From assembly GCA_028689655.1 (NCBI GenBank), contig JAQVCT010000004.1:124001-188000 (forward strand): DNA of 64,000 bases, given 5' to 3'. The stretch's first letter is position 1, and every line of letters begins with the position of its first letter. Below, piece by piece: positions 26,742 to 36,269 of this stretch. This DNA comes from Lachnospiraceae bacterium (GTDB taxonomy: Bacteria; Bacillota; Clostridia; Lachnospirales; Lachnospiraceae). The position numbers and the translations under genes were made by a program. The notes below the pieces were generated by a model that saw only the letters and a program-made list of their open reading frames with translations, did not search any database and was not told the origin of the DNA.

Positions 26742-28535
26742 TCAAGCATGATATTCACTGGGTATTTTGATGGTGACTGTGGTTCCCACATTTAAAGTGC
26801 TGGTAATCTTTAACTCAAAATTATCATTGTACCGCAGCTTTAATCGCTCTTTTACATTCTTAATGGCATATTTGCTGATTCTCTGTGTGGAGTACTGCCT
26901 CGTATCATCTGCGAACAGTTCCTGCTGTTGTTCTTCGGTCATGCCTACACCGTTATCTATGATCTTGAATACCATATATTCCTCTTCCAGGTAGCCGTGT
27001 ATATTCACAAATCCAATATTACTGGTATTCTCCAGTCCGTGAACGATGGCATTCTCTACGAAGGGCTGGATGATCAGCTTCGGTATCTCCTTATCCTTCA
27101 TCTCTGAGAGAAGATTTACTTTATAGTCCATCTTTTTATCGAAGCGCATCTTCTGAATTCTCAGATAACTCTCGATGAGCTTAAATTCCGTCTCCACAGT
27201 GACGATACCTTTGCCTCTGCTCAGCGCCAGACGGAATAATTCGGACAGTGCCATGATATTCTCTGACAACTCCATATCCCCCAGATTAAAGGCATCCCAG
27301 TAGAGAGAATCCAGCGTGTTGTATAAAAAGTGGGGATTGATCTGTGCCTGGAGGATATCCAGTTCGCTTTCCCGCTCCCGCAATACCATCACATAATTTT
27401 TATCGATGAGTTCGTCAATACGCTGTACCATCTCATTGTATACACGGGTCACATCTCCCATCTCATCCTCAGACTGAACTTCCACATACTGTTTGAAATC
27501 TCCCTCCTGCAAATGAAGCATGGAGGTATGAAGACTACTCAGAGGCTTCGTGATAAACCGGGTCACCAGATTAAAAATAGGAAAGGTGGCCAGCAGCAGT
27601 GCTAATGCGATAAAGATTGGTATTCTCCCTGCATTGTGAAGCTGTCTGCTCCAATTTTCTTTTGGTGTCACATATACCACCATATATCCATACTGGCTGT
27701 TCCTGCTGCCGAACAGATAATTTTTCTTTGTGCTTCCTATATGGTTTCCATCTTTCCAGTTCACACTGGCTCCGCGAATCTTATTCTGTTCCTGCTGGGT
27801 GAAATCCCCTGTATGTATGATCTCATTCCCGTATCGGTCGAAGAGATAGATACTCTCGTTTTCCTCCAGTCTTTCCTTCTCGAACTGTCTGATCACTCTG
27901 TCTGCATCGATTGTCGCACACATATATCCCAGTATTCGTTCCTTATCATAAGACATGATGACTTTTCCGAATACGATACGATCCTTTGTATTATTCTGGA
28001 TCAGCCTCTTATCCGTCTTATCCATCCTGCTCATGGCAATATCTCCCAGATATTTCTGTGATTCCACCAGCACCGGCAATGTTTTAATCTCATCTATATC
28101 CTTGTTTATGACCGCTGTTTTCCGGGCATTAATATAGGGTTTGACCCCATTGGGTGCGTAGAGGGCAAAACATTGTATGTCATTTTTGACATAGAGCATC
28201 TCGGATACAAATTCCGCCGGGGTAGACTGCTGCCATACCAGCGGGTTCGCAGCCACGGTGGAATCCGGTCTGGCGCTGAGCACATATCGAAAGTCATCAT
28301 TGATGGTGACATAGGTCATGATATCCTCTATGTCGGTCTCCGTGTAGGCAATATTGGCACTCATAGTGCCTGCCAGTGTGCTATAGGCATCCTTTAGTTC
28401 CTCCCGCACCGTTGTGACACTTTGGTTAAAAACATAAAAAGTAATCCCAACCAGGACTGGGATTAGCACGGCATACACTGCATAGAGCAGTTTATATTTA
28501 ATCTTCCATTTGCGAATGTTCAGCATCTGTCTCAC
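26742..28535 (-). CDS. YesM-type sensor histidine kinase (cluster 1)
   Basis: A 597-residue membrane sensor kinase. One membrane helix (about residues 15-35) is followed by an extracytoplasmic Cache-like domain, a second helix (about 304-322), a HAMP linker, the His_kinase block QAQINPHFLYNTLDSLYWD (phospho-His402) and a HATPase domain (PFVENAIVHG; DNGVGMTEE). YesM kinases sense sugars directly or through binding proteins. The GTG at 28535 has GGAGG 7 nt upstream and is taken as the start. It lies 34 bp after the GH30 gene in the same operon. Confidence 0.93.
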   Translation of the reverse strand: MRQMLNIRKWKIKYKLLYAVYAVLIPVLVGITFYVFNQSVTTVREELKDAYSTLAGTMSANIAYTETDIEDIMTYVTINDDFRYVLSARPDSTVAANPLVWQQSTPAEFVSEMLYVKNDIQCFALYAPNGVKPYINARKTAVINKDIDEIKTLPVLVESQKYLGDIAMSRMDKTDKRLIQNNTKDRIVFGKVIMSYDKERILGYMCATIDADRVIRQFEKERLEENESIYLFDRYGNEIIHTGDFTQQEQNKIRGASVNWKDGNHIGSTKKNYLFGSRNSQYGYMVVYVTPKENWSRQLHNAGRIPIFIALALLLATFPIFNLVTRFITKPLSSLHTSMLHLQEGDFKQYVEVQSEDEMGDVTRVYNEMVQRIDELIDKNYVMVLRERESELDILQAQINPHFLYNTLDSLYWDAFNLGDMELSENIMALSELFRLALSRGKGIVTVETEFKLIESYLRIQKMRFDKKMDYKVNLLSEMKDKEIPKLIIQPFVENAIVHGLENTSNIGFVNIHGYLEEEYMVFKIIDNGVGMTEEQQQELFADDTRQYSTQRISKYAIKNVKERLKLRYNDNFELKITSTLNVGTTVTIKIPSEYHA

Positions 28536-28569
28536 CCCTGTACCTCCGCAGGATTACTTTTTATCATAA

Positions 28570-29916
28570 CTATTCACATAGCAGGGCAGTTCCGATACCA
28601 TCTGCCGGCAATGCTATTTTTACCAATTCTCCATTCATTCTAATATAGATCACTTGTTCCTCTGAAATAAGATTCAATAATACAACTGCAATCTTTCCAT
28701 CCGGTCTCTGAAAAGCTGTCACGTCCAGATCCCTTGTATATTTGCTGGCAGCAATCCGCACGGAACCCGGCAGGATATATTGGCTCATATGAGCAATATA
28801 ATAGATTGATAATTTTTTGTCAAGGATTTTCGTCTTCTCATCATACATCATGGGTGATTCCACGTAATTTTTCACATGGTTCGGACCACCCATACTGTCC
28901 AGCAGCAGATTCCATTCGATACAAATACTCGCTCCGGCGTTGAGATTTCCTATATAATCATGGGCATACATCCTGGCATGTGCCACAGGATCATCCTCTG
29001 CGAACCGGCTATATTCCACACAGCCTTCTGTGAATGCCAGTAATTTATCCGGATAGGACTCATGCAGCAGACGTATGGCATCGAAATGATCTCCGCTGTA
29101 CCAGTGGAATGCCACACCGGATACCATGGAGTCTGTATCCTTATCAAGGATGGTCTCCGCTCTCTCCACTGCCCGTTCTTTATTGTGATCCCAGATAAAG
29201 ATCTGTTTCTCCGACAGACCGAACCGCACCATCGCCGGGTAGAGATAATCTCTCAGGAACTCTTTCTCTTCCTCCCCATTGTAACGGCAGGAATCCCAGG
29301 TCTGTGTGGCATTGGGTTCATTTTGTACACTGATTCTGACAACGGGGAATCCTTCCTCCTCATATGCCTGTACATATCTGCACATGTACTCTGCCCACAT
29401 TTCGTAGTATTCTTTTTTTAGCTGTCCACCATGGTTTTTCTCTCCATTGGTCTTCATAAATGGCGGTGGGCTCCAGGGGCTGAGCATGACTTCCACTCTA
29501 TTCTCCGAGGCACCAAGTATACTTTTCAGAAAAGGTAAAATATATTTTCTGTCTCTGTCTATGGAAAAACTCTCAAAACTTTTGTCATCCGTTTCCATGG
29601 CACTGTAATTGCCAAGGCAGGAATCACAACTGTCAATTGCCATACGAAGCTGGCTGTATCCCATTCCATCCTTCCCAAAGTAACAGTCCAGAAGTTCCTG
29701 CTGCTTTTCTTTGGTCATTCTGGAAAATGTATAGGCACCACCTTCTGTCAATGCAGCTCCAAACCCTTGAAAAGTCTGATCCTTATGATTCGGATAGAGA
29801 TTCACAGCCTGCATTTCCTGTCCTTCGTCCACTGTCATGGGAAGTTCTATTTCACGAACCTGTCTTTTGCTATCGCTGTTGGCATCATAGGCAGTTGTCT
29901 TCCATATACATTTCAT
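28570..29916 (-). CDS. GH30 family beta-glycosidase, cytoplasmic
   Basis: A 448-residue glycoside hydrolase of family 30, resembling the glucosylceramidase-type subfamilies. FQGFGAALTEGGAYTFSRM near the N-terminus, LSPWSPPPFMKTN near residue 145-157, the acid/base Glu200 in SVQNEPNATQTWDSC and the nucleophile Glu297 in AFTEGC are all present. There is no signal peptide, so it acts on imported oligosaccharides. GH30 members include beta-glucosidases, beta-1,6-glucanases, beta-xylosidases and beta-fucosidases, so specificity is open. It follows the two permeases of the cluster 1 importer by 45 bp. Confidence 0.92.
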   Translation of the reverse strand: MKCIWKTTAYDANSDSKRQVREIELPMTVDEGQEMQAVNLYPNHKDQTFQGFGAALTEGGAYTFSRMTKEKQQELLDCYFGKDGMGYSQLRMAIDSCDSCLGNYSAMETDDKSFESFSIDRDRKYILPFLKSILGASENRVEVMLSPWSPPPFMKTNGEKNHGGQLKKEYYEMWAEYMCRYVQAYEEEGFPVVRISVQNEPNATQTWDSCRYNGEEEKEFLRDYLYPAMVRFGLSEKQIFIWDHNKERAVERAETILDKDTDSMVSGVAFHWYSGDHFDAIRLLHESYPDKLLAFTEGCVEYSRFAEDDPVAHARMYAHDYIGNLNAGASICIEWNLLLDSMGGPNHVKNYVESPMMYDEKTKILDKKLSIYYIAHMSQYILPGSVRIAASKYTRDLDVTAFQRPDGKIAVVLLNLISEEQVIYIRMNGELVKIALPADGIGTALLCE

Positions 29917-29961
29917 CTGTCTTTCCTGACCTTTCCTCTTATCTTGTTATCTTCCTGATTT

Positions 29962-30804
29962 TTAGCCTTTTACTGCTCCCATTGCCACACCTTTTGTGAT
30001 GTGTTTATTCAGTAATATGTAGATGACCACCATAGGGGCTGCTGTCAGTGCCATAACTGCGAACTGCACAGAATAATTGGATGCGTACATACCTGTAAAT
30101 TCCAGTACGGAGAACGGAAGGGTCTTCCACTTAGGACTGCTCAGATAAGTACTTGCCATCATGAATTCATTCCAGTTGTTCAGGAACGTCATGATTGCTA
30201 CGGTGGACATGGATGATTTCATCAATGGTGTGATGATGATGGCGATGATCCGATAGATCCCGCAGCCATCAATCAGCGCTGCTTCCTCCAATTCCTTAGG
30301 GATGCTCTCCATGAAGCTGCTGGTAAGGAATAGTCCCTGGGGCAGCGAGAACGCCACATAAGGAATGAGCAGTGCCCATATGGTATCTGTCAAATGTAAT
30401 TTGTCGTATATCATGTAGTTTGGTAATAAGGTTGCGTGAATAGGAATCATCATGCCCAATAAAATGATGGTCTTTACCAGCCCTGAAAGTTTCCAGTGCA
30501 TTCTGGTACAGGCAAAGGCGGTAATAATGGAGATAAACAGTACAATCACCACCGCAAGTACATTGATGAGTAAACTATTTCTGAAATATTGTAAAAAGTG
30601 TCCATCTGTAAAAGCTGTCACATAATTGTCAAATCGAAATACCTTTGGTATGATCAACAGACCATTGGTAAACATCTCATTATTGCTGGCAAGAGAAAAG
30701 TCTACCAGCCATACAAGGGGAAATATTTGAATCACCGCAAAGGCAATGAGGACAAACCATCCAAGAAGGCTTCCAACAGTTAATTTCTTATTTTCTACTT
30801 TCAT
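29962..30804 (-). CDS. Carbohydrate ABC transporter permease, MalG type (cluster 1)
   Basis: A 280-residue inner permease with six predicted helices and the EAA loop LEEAALIDGCGIYRIIAIIITPLMKSS near residue 175-200, which contacts the ATPase. No ATPase gene is present in the cluster; such CUT1 importers usually borrow a shared MsmX-type ATPase encoded elsewhere. It is separated by 2 bp from the partner permease. Confidence 0.95.
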   Translation of the reverse strand: MKVENKKLTVGSLLGWFVLIAFAVIQIFPLVWLVDFSLASNNEMFTNGLLIIPKVFRFDNYVTAFTDGHFLQYFRNSLLINVLAVVIVLFISIITAFACTRMHWKLSGLVKTIILLGMMIPIHATLLPNYMIYDKLHLTDTIWALLIPYVAFSLPQGLFLTSSFMESIPKELEEAALIDGCGIYRIIAIIITPLMKSSMSTVAIMTFLNNWNEFMMASTYLSSPKWKTLPFSVLEFTGMYASNYSVQFAVMALTAAPMVVIYILLNKHITKGVAMGAVKG

Positions 30805-30806
30805 CC

Positions 30807-31679
30807 TTACGCCTCCTTCTCTCTGAATATCATATTCAATACCTGTGTTGCCAGGATACAGATAATTACAAATACAACACTGATGGAGTTACCATAGCCA
30901 TATTTGAATGCACTGAATGCCTGTTTGTACAGATGATTTGCCATGAACTGTGTCTCATTACCAGGTCCACCATTGGTCAGCAGATATACGGTCTCCATCT
31001 GTTTCAATGCGGAGATAACTGCCAAAGTAACATTTACCTGAATAACCGGTTTCATCAAAGGTAAGGTGATTAATAAAAATCTTTTTTTCTTATCTGCGCC
31101 ATCGATAGCTGCCGCTTCATATAATACGGGATCAATATTTTTGATACCTGTATAGTAGATCAACATGCCCCAGCCAAAACCATGCCAGATTAATACGATT
31201 AGTACGGACCAGATTGCTGTGCCGCTGCCCAGCCAGTTGATATGTCCTTCGCCGCCAAATATTTTTACGATATTATTTAATAATCCGAAGTTTGGATCAT
31301 AGATGAACTTCCATAAATATGCAATGATTGCAACTGAGATAACGTTTGGTAAAAAGTATACACATCTGAAAAAGCCCTCTGCCTTTCCCTGCATATTATC
31401 AATAATAACGGCTGCAATAATTGCCAGTGGATGCTGAATGCAGACAAATCCGATTGCCAGTAACCCGGAGTTGCGAAGGGAGATCCAGAAATCTTTGTCG
31501 TGTAACATAAATTTGTAATTGTCTAATCCAATAAATGATGCTGCGCCAAGTCCACTAAAATCAGTAAATCCATAATACACACTCAGACAAATCGGTACCA
31601 GGATGGCAAAAAAGAAAAATATCAGTCCCGGTGCTACCAGACTTGCAATAACAGCTTTATTACTATATGCTTTACGCAT
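30807..31679 (-). CDS. Carbohydrate ABC transporter permease, MalF type (cluster 1)
   Basis: A 290-residue permease with the EAA loop YEAAAIDGADKKKRFLLITLPLMKPV near residue 185-210. The short N-terminus (one helix, then a periplasmic loop) is typical of CUT1 permeases in Firmicutes. A hairpin (31700-31728) lies between this gene and the binding-protein gene upstream and may lower its expression relative to that gene. Confidence 0.95.
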   Translation of the reverse strand: MRKAYSNKAVIASLVAPGLIFFFFAILVPICLSVYYGFTDFSGLGAASFIGLDNYKFMLHDKDFWISLRNSGLLAIGFVCIQHPLAIIAAVIIDNMQGKAEGFFRCVYFLPNVISVAIIAYLWKFIYDPNFGLLNNIVKIFGGEGHINWLGSGTAIWSVLIVLIWHGFGWGMLIYYTGIKNIDPVLYEAAAIDGADKKKRFLLITLPLMKPVIQVNVTLAVISALKQMETVYLLTNGGPGNETQFMANHLYKQAFSAFKYGYGNSISVVFVIICILATQVLNMIFREKEA

Positions 31680-31699
31680 GTGGCTCCTCCTATTTAAAA

Positions 31700-31728
31700 C
31701 AGCCGCCTGCTAGGGAGTCAGACGGCTG
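31700..31728 (-). terminator. Intercistronic hairpin between binding protein and permease genes
   Basis: On the minus strand CAGCCGTC and GGCGGCTG form an 8-bp stem with one G-T pair, followed by TTTT. It sits 18 bp after the binding-protein stop codon and before the permease. A partial terminator here would give more binding protein than permease, a usual arrangement in sugar ABC operons. Confidence 0.7.
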
Positions 31729-31745
31729 CTTTTTCTATCTATATA

Positions 31746-33113
31746 TTATTTGCAGGTCTCTGCGATTGCGTCGTAGAATTCCTGAGTGCTGATCTTGTCG
31801 ATTGCTGCCTCCTGAATCTTATCTTCGCATACAGTCTTAAATTCGCTGCTTCCCATATCACCAAGAGGTGTTCTGGAAAGGTCTGTTGCGTTTGCTACGA
31901 TCTCCATGAACTGTTTCTGAGGCTCTGTTTCTTTGCCTGTTGCAAACTGTGAGAAATCCTGTGCTGACATACATACACCATTTTCCCAAGCTAGTTTTGT
32001 CCAGCCTTCAGGACGGAACATGTAGTTCAATAATTTGATTGCTTCTTCTTTGTGAGCTGCGCTCTCTGTTACAGAATATCCGCCGCCATTCCATGCAGTG
32101 ATATTTGCAGCAGTCGCTTTTCCACCTTCTACAGACGGCATCGTGAATACGCGAATGTTGTCACGTACTTCTGCAGGAATATCCTCATTTGCTGCCATGC
32201 TCATATCCCAGCTGCCCATGTAGAACATTGCTGACTGTGCGTTGATGAATAAATTCTGTGCTGTACCGTAATCAGTTGTCTCAAAGCCTTTCTGGAATAA
32301 GCCTCTCTTTGCAGAATCTTTTAAGATGTCTACGGCTTTTGTGAAAGATGGATCTGAGAAATCTGCATTGGCAATAGCATCATGTGTTTTTGCAAATACA
32401 CCGCTGCCGTCCAGTTTTTCCATCAAGTCTGTTACATAAATATCAAGTGGCCATTTGTCGCCGCCATCCATAGCTACCGGAATGAGACCTGCTGCATTGA
32501 TCTTGTCTGCAAGTGCAAGTAACTCATCATATGTAGTAGGAACTGTCCAGCCATTGTCATCAAACATTTTCTGGTTGTAGTAGAAGCACATAACATCTGT
32601 GTTTCTAGCAAGTCCATATAATTTTCCATCTTTTGAGAATCCGTCTAAAGATCCCTGAATGAATCCATAATCTTTGTAATCATCCTGATTCAGTTCTGTT
32701 AAAAGTCCTGCATCCATAACTTCATCAATGAATCCCGGCTGTCCCCAAACGCTTACCAGGTCAGGCATCTGACTTCCGGCTGCGTATGCTTTGAATTTTG
32801 TCTTATATGCTTCATCATCCAATGTCTCAACTTCGATTGTTACATTTGGATTTTCTTTCATGTAATCGTCAAATAATGTCTGCTCTACAAGTCCCTGTCC
32901 TGTTTTACGATCCGGCAAATTACTGAATACCTGAAGCGTAACCGGCTCTCCTGTTGATGCGTCTGCTGCTTCTGTGCTGTCTGTGTTCTCTGTTGTCGTT
33001 GCTTCTACAGCAGTGTCCGTAGTTGCAGTTTCTGTGGTAGTAGTCTTAGCTCCACATCCCACTAATGAGAGTGTCATCGCTGACACCAATGCAAGTGCTA
33101 ATGCCTTTTTCAT
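31746..33113 (-). CDS. Sugar ABC transporter substrate-binding lipoprotein (cluster 1)
   Basis: A 455-residue extracellular solute-binding protein (family 1). The signal peptide ends in the lipobox LVGC (Cys20), followed by a Thr/Glu/Ala-rich linker to about residue 55. The binding domain has the usual family 1 features, with VTLQVFSNLPD at the start and a Trp/Gly-rich substrate region (ITAWNGGGYSV) near residue 340. It heads the operon 33113 to 25941 (binding protein, two permeases, GH30, YesM, YesN). Its promoter has the TGCACC box. The ligand is unknown; a hydrolysis product suited to GH30 is likely. Confidence 0.94.
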   Translation of the reverse strand: MKKALALALVSAMTLSLVGCGAKTTTTETATTDTAVEATTTENTDSTEAADASTGEPVTLQVFSNLPDRKTGQGLVEQTLFDDYMKENPNVTIEVETLDDEAYKTKFKAYAAGSQMPDLVSVWGQPGFIDEVMDAGLLTELNQDDYKDYGFIQGSLDGFSKDGKLYGLARNTDVMCFYYNQKMFDDNGWTVPTTYDELLALADKINAAGLIPVAMDGGDKWPLDIYVTDLMEKLDGSGVFAKTHDAIANADFSDPSFTKAVDILKDSAKRGLFQKGFETTDYGTAQNLFINAQSAMFYMGSWDMSMAANEDIPAEVRDNIRVFTMPSVEGGKATAANITAWNGGGYSVTESAAHKEEAIKLLNYMFRPEGWTKLAWENGVCMSAQDFSQFATGKETEPQKQFMEIVANATDLSRTPLGDMGSSEFKTVCEDKIQEAAIDKISTQEFYDAIAETCK

Positions 33114-33232
33114 ATCTCCGCTCCTATCTGCAGTTCTCCTGCATTTCCTGGGCGACTAAAATCCCCCAATAAATGATACTTTTTTATTTGTAAAACTTTA
33201 CAATTAAGAATGCATTCTTTTTTTGTAATTTC

Positions 33233-33285
33233 ATTATACTAACTAATATCCCATAATAAAATAAACTATTTTGAGAAATGGTGCA
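33233..33285 (-). promoter_or_regulatory. Activator-type promoter of the cluster 1 operon (TGCACC box)
   Basis: On the minus strand TGCACC (33285-33280) is followed after exactly 41 nt by TATAAT (33238-33233). The expected -35 position reads TTTATT, not a consensus, which suggests activator dependence. The same box and the same 41-nt spacing occur at 43228-43280 and 49672-49724. The bases after the box (ATTTCTCAAA) match those at 43,270 (ATTTCCCAAA). Confidence 0.7.
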
Positions 33286-33290
33286 CAATT

Positions 33291-34076
33291 TTACACTGGG
33301 CATCCATATACTGCCCACTGGGTAAGTGCCGGAAAAGGAGATGGATCATTCTCATCTTTTTGCAGTTCGCACAGGGTCACCGAGCTGGTCATACGGTTCT
33401 CATAAGTAAAATACTGCACATCTGCTGTTTTTTCCATAGAAAGTATCTGAAACGTACCGTCAGAAAACAAAAGCTTTATGGAATGCCAGTAATTATCATG
33501 GGGAAAATCTGCCCGAAGCTGGATGGCAATCTTATCCGTGAGTACCTTTTCCCCGAACTCTATGGTAATGCTGGCACGAGGATCTTCGTTGTCCCCCCAG
33601 CTGGTGTAGGGCCATTCTCCGTGACAGGTATTCTCATACAGGCCATCTATGGTATTTCTGGCTGCGAATACAGATTCGCCCCTGGTCTCCACAGATGCCG
33701 TACAATGAGGATAATAATTTGTCTCCCCCCGCTGATCTATGGGATTCACGCTGAGATTTCCATAGGTCTTCCAGTCCTCCTCAGGGATCTCATGTACTTC
33801 TATGATATGTCTCGTCCCCTGAAAAGCCTCCGGTGCATAAGCATCATGTGCCTCTCCGAAAGGGATGATGTAGATCAGCTCCGTTCCGGTAAGCCATACC
33901 CTGCCTGCATCCATGGTATCGTCCACTTTGATCTCCAGGGCGCAGGGATAATGGTCGGTCTGTATCACAATCCTGTCCCCCTCCCTGTAGGCCTCTCTGT
34001 AGATAAGACTGCAGCTTTCCTGCCCTTTGGCAGAATCCAGCACGCTTCCCTTTTTATTCTCTATCTGTATATTCAT
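33291..34076 (-). CDS. Putative carbohydrate-binding protein with F5/8-type C-like domain
   Basis: A 261-residue protein without a signal peptide or membrane segment. The C-terminal half (about 125-261) looks like a discoidin/F5-8C beta-sandwich: a NTIDG...WPYTSWGDNEDPRASITIEFGE stretch followed by IKLLFSDGTFQILS and a final beta strand. The N-terminal half is beta-rich and unassigned. Being cytoplasmic and last in a catabolic operon, it may bind a sugar or act as a non-classical isomerase or hydrolase; I do not recognise a catalytic motif. It lies 25 bp after the deoC-like gene. Confidence 0.7.
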   Translation of the reverse strand: MNIQIENKKGSVLDSAKGQESCSLIYREAYREGDRIVIQTDHYPCALEIKVDDTMDAGRVWLTGTELIYIIPFGEAHDAYAPEAFQGTRHIIEVHEIPEEDWKTYGNLSVNPIDQRGETNYYPHCTASVETRGESVFAARNTIDGLYENTCHGEWPYTSWGDNEDPRASITIEFGEKVLTDKIAIQLRADFPHDNYWHSIKLLFSDGTFQILSMEKTADVQYFTYENRMTSSVTLCELQKDENDPSPFPALTQWAVYGCPV

Positions 34077-34101
34077 TTATCCACCTTTATGTATGACTTC
34101 C

Positions 34102-34779
34102 TTATTTTTTCATGGATTCCTCTACGATTGATACGCTTGCAGTGGAACCGATTCTTGATACACCCAGATCGATCATCTGCAATGCGGTCTCGAGGGTACG
34201 GATACCGCCTGCTGCCTTGATCTTGATCTCGTCTCCCACCATGCGTTTCATCAGTTTGATGTCTTCCGGTGTGGCACCACCGGTTCCAAATCCTGTGGAA
34301 GTCTTAATGTAATCCGGTCTCACATTTAATGCAATACGGCAGAGCTCTTCTTTCTCGGCATCTGTCAGATAGCAGTTCTCAAAGATGACTTTGGACAGAA
34401 TATTCTCTTTTTTACACACTTCCACGATTCCTGCCATCTCCTGCTCAATGTAGCTGTAGTTCTTGTCTTTCAACTGTCCCACGTTCACCACATAATCAAT
34501 CTCATCCGCACCCTCTCTGATTGCCTGAAAGGCCTCAGCCAGTTTCATTTCTTTTGTGGTCTGTCCCAGCGGGAATCCAATGGCAGCTCCCACATGGACA
34601 TCACTGCCCTTTAATAATTCTTTACATAAGATAACCGGGGCTGAATTGATGGCTACCATGCGAAAGCCATACTTCATGCTCTCCTCACATAATTTCTCAA
34701 AGTCACTTCTCACTGCATAGGCACGTAATTGTGTATGGTCAAAATATTTTGCTAACTCCTGTGGTGTAATTGTACTCAT
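34102..34779 (-). CDS. deoC: DeoC-family aldolase, divergent
   Basis: A 225-residue class I aldolase of the DeoC/LacD superfamily. The Schiff-base Lys159 lies in YIKTSTGF, the partner Lys188 in KIKAAGGIR and the acid Asp95 in EIDYVVNVG. DeoC cleaves 2-deoxyribose 5-phosphate to glyceraldehyde 3-phosphate and acetaldehyde. This copy differs from nucleoside-pathway DeoC at several usual positions (DHTQLRAYA rather than DHTLLK; KVIFENCYL rather than a KVI.ETCLL-type block), and it lies among sugar-catabolic genes with no nucleoside genes near. A different phospho-sugar substrate, supplied by the FGGY kinase of the same operon, is plausible. The ribosome binding site GGAGG is good. Confidence 0.88.
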   Translation of the reverse strand: MSTITPQELAKYFDHTQLRAYAVRSDFEKLCEESMKYGFRMVAINSAPVILCKELLKGSDVHVGAAIGFPLGQTTKEMKLAEAFQAIREGADEIDYVVNVGQLKDKNYSYIEQEMAGIVEVCKKENILSKVIFENCYLTDAEKEELCRIALNVRPDYIKTSTGFGTGGATPEDIKLMKRMVGDEIKIKAAGGIRTLETALQMIDLGVSRIGSTASVSIVEESMKK

Positions 34780-34801
34780 TTTATTTCCTCCGTTTTCCTG
34801 G

Positions 34802-34950
34802 AACTATTCAGAGCCAGGCAAATTCATAAAAATATGCGAATCATGCTTGCATGAATGAGCTGATTTTTGTGAATTTATTTGGCGAAGTAACCACATAAGC
34901 AAAGGGAAAGCTTCGAAGAAGCGATTTTGCGCATGGGGTTCTGAATAGTT
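34802..34950 (+). repeat. Structured repeat element, copy A (149 bp, terminal inverted repeats)
   Basis: The ends AACTATTCAGA (34802-34812) and TCTGAATAGTT (34940-34950) are exact 11-bp inverted repeats. Inside are nested hairpins (AAATTCAtaAAAAT with ATTTTTgTGAATTT) around a CATGCTTGCATG core (34852-34863), then ATTTGGCGA. It lies between the deoC-like and iron-dehydrogenase genes. The same ordered landmarks (CAGAGCC, CATGCTTGCATG, ATTTGGCGA, closing inverted repeat) occur in opposite orientation at 57554-57682. Confidence 0.7.
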
Positions 34951-35024
34951 ACTATTATTTTATTTTTAATAACATACTTATGGTTTGTTTAATTCTTACC
35001 CGTTTGCTCTGTATTTTATCACTT

Positions 35025-36188
35025 CTACAGGGCAAGTTCCAGTATCTTCACCACATCTGCGGGGCTCAGTTTCTGGAAACCTCCCAGCGTTCCTCCGTTG
35101 CAGGCTTTCTCACCCATGGCTTCGAAATGCTCCCTGCCAATATTAATCTCTGACAGACGTGTCTCCAATCCCAATGACCGGAAGAAGCTCTCCAGTCTGT
35201 GAATACCTTCCTGTACGATCGCTTCGGTATCTGCCATGGGAAGATCCACATGGAATACCCGCACTGCGAACTGTACGAATCTGGAAGGGCAAATATGAGA
35301 CACATATCTCATCCATGCTGGGAATACGATGGCTAATCCTGCACCGTGGGCGATGTCGTAGATGGCACTGATCTCATGCTCGATACCGTGACTTGCCCAG
35401 TCTTCGATTCTTCCTTTTCCTAACAGTCCGTTATGGGCTACGTTTCCTGTCCACATCACTTCTGCCCAGGCATCATAATCCTGTACATCCACCAATACCT
35501 TTGGCAGTTCCTGTACCAGGGTACACATGGTGGCTTCGCAGAGATGATCGCTGAGATCTGTATGGGGTTCTGTGCTGAAATAACGTTCCATAATGTGTGC
35601 CATAATGTCTGCACCGCCCGCTGCGATCTGATGCTTTGGCAGGGTGTAGCACAGTGCTGGATTCAATATGGCAAATACCGGATAGGCGATATCACTGCAA
35701 AAGGATCTCTTTTCCTGAGTGTCCTCTCTGGTGATCACGGCTCCATTGCTGCTCTCGCTGCCCGCTGCCGGAATGGTCAGCACCACACCTACAGGCAATG
35801 TCTGCTCCGGCATCTTACCCTTGCTGAAGAAATCCCACACATCTCCGTCATAGCATGCACCCACTGCGATAGTCTTCGCAGAGTCTATAACACTTCCGCC
35901 TCCCACCGCCAGGATGAAATCTACCTGTTCTTCTCTGCAGAGCTGTATTCCTTCCTCCACCAGTGATAACCTTGGGTTGGACTTTACACCTCCCAGTTCC
36001 ACAAATGGGATGCCTGCTCTTTGCAGGGAATCCACCACCACATCGTAGGTGCCATTTGCCTTCAAGCTCTTTCCGCCATAGTGAAGCAGTACTTTCTTCG
36101 CATATTTGGCGGTCTCCATTCCCACCTGTACATGGGTATCTTTTCCAAAAATAATCCTGGTTGGATTATAGGACTCAAAATTCTGCAT
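35025..36188 (-). CDS. Iron-containing alcohol dehydrogenase, YqhD/Bdh type
   Basis: A group III, iron-type alcohol dehydrogenase of 387 residues. The NAD(P) motif GGGSVIDSAK is near residue 95. The metal-binding histidine region ASHGIEHEISAIYDIAHGAGLAI is near residue 260-282. This branch reduces aldehydes such as acetaldehyde, lactaldehyde and glycolaldehyde with NADPH. In an operon with a kinase and an aldolase it probably disposes of the aldehyde produced by aldol cleavage, as FucO does in fucose and rhamnose pathways; that role is inferred. The start at 36188 (MQNFESY) has GAAGGAAA upstream. Confidence 0.92.
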   Translation of the reverse strand: MQNFESYNPTRIIFGKDTHVQVGMETAKYAKKVLLHYGGKSLKANGTYDVVVDSLQRAGIPFVELGGVKSNPRLSLVEEGIQLCREEQVDFILAVGGGSVIDSAKTIAVGACYDGDVWDFFSKGKMPEQTLPVGVVLTIPAAGSESSNGAVITREDTQEKRSFCSDIAYPVFAILNPALCYTLPKHQIAAGGADIMAHIMERYFSTEPHTDLSDHLCEATMCTLVQELPKVLVDVQDYDAWAEVMWTGNVAHNGLLGKGRIEDWASHGIEHEISAIYDIAHGAGLAIVFPAWMRYVSHICPSRFVQFAVRVFHVDLPMADTEAIVQEGIHRLESFFRSLGLETRLSEINIGREHFEAMGEKACNGGTLGGFQKLSPADVVKILELAL

Positions 36189-36269
36189 TTTATTTCCTTC
36201 TTTCCTGTTATTTTTCTTCCATAACATTATCATTATTATCGTATGACTGATTTTACTGTTTCTGAATGT

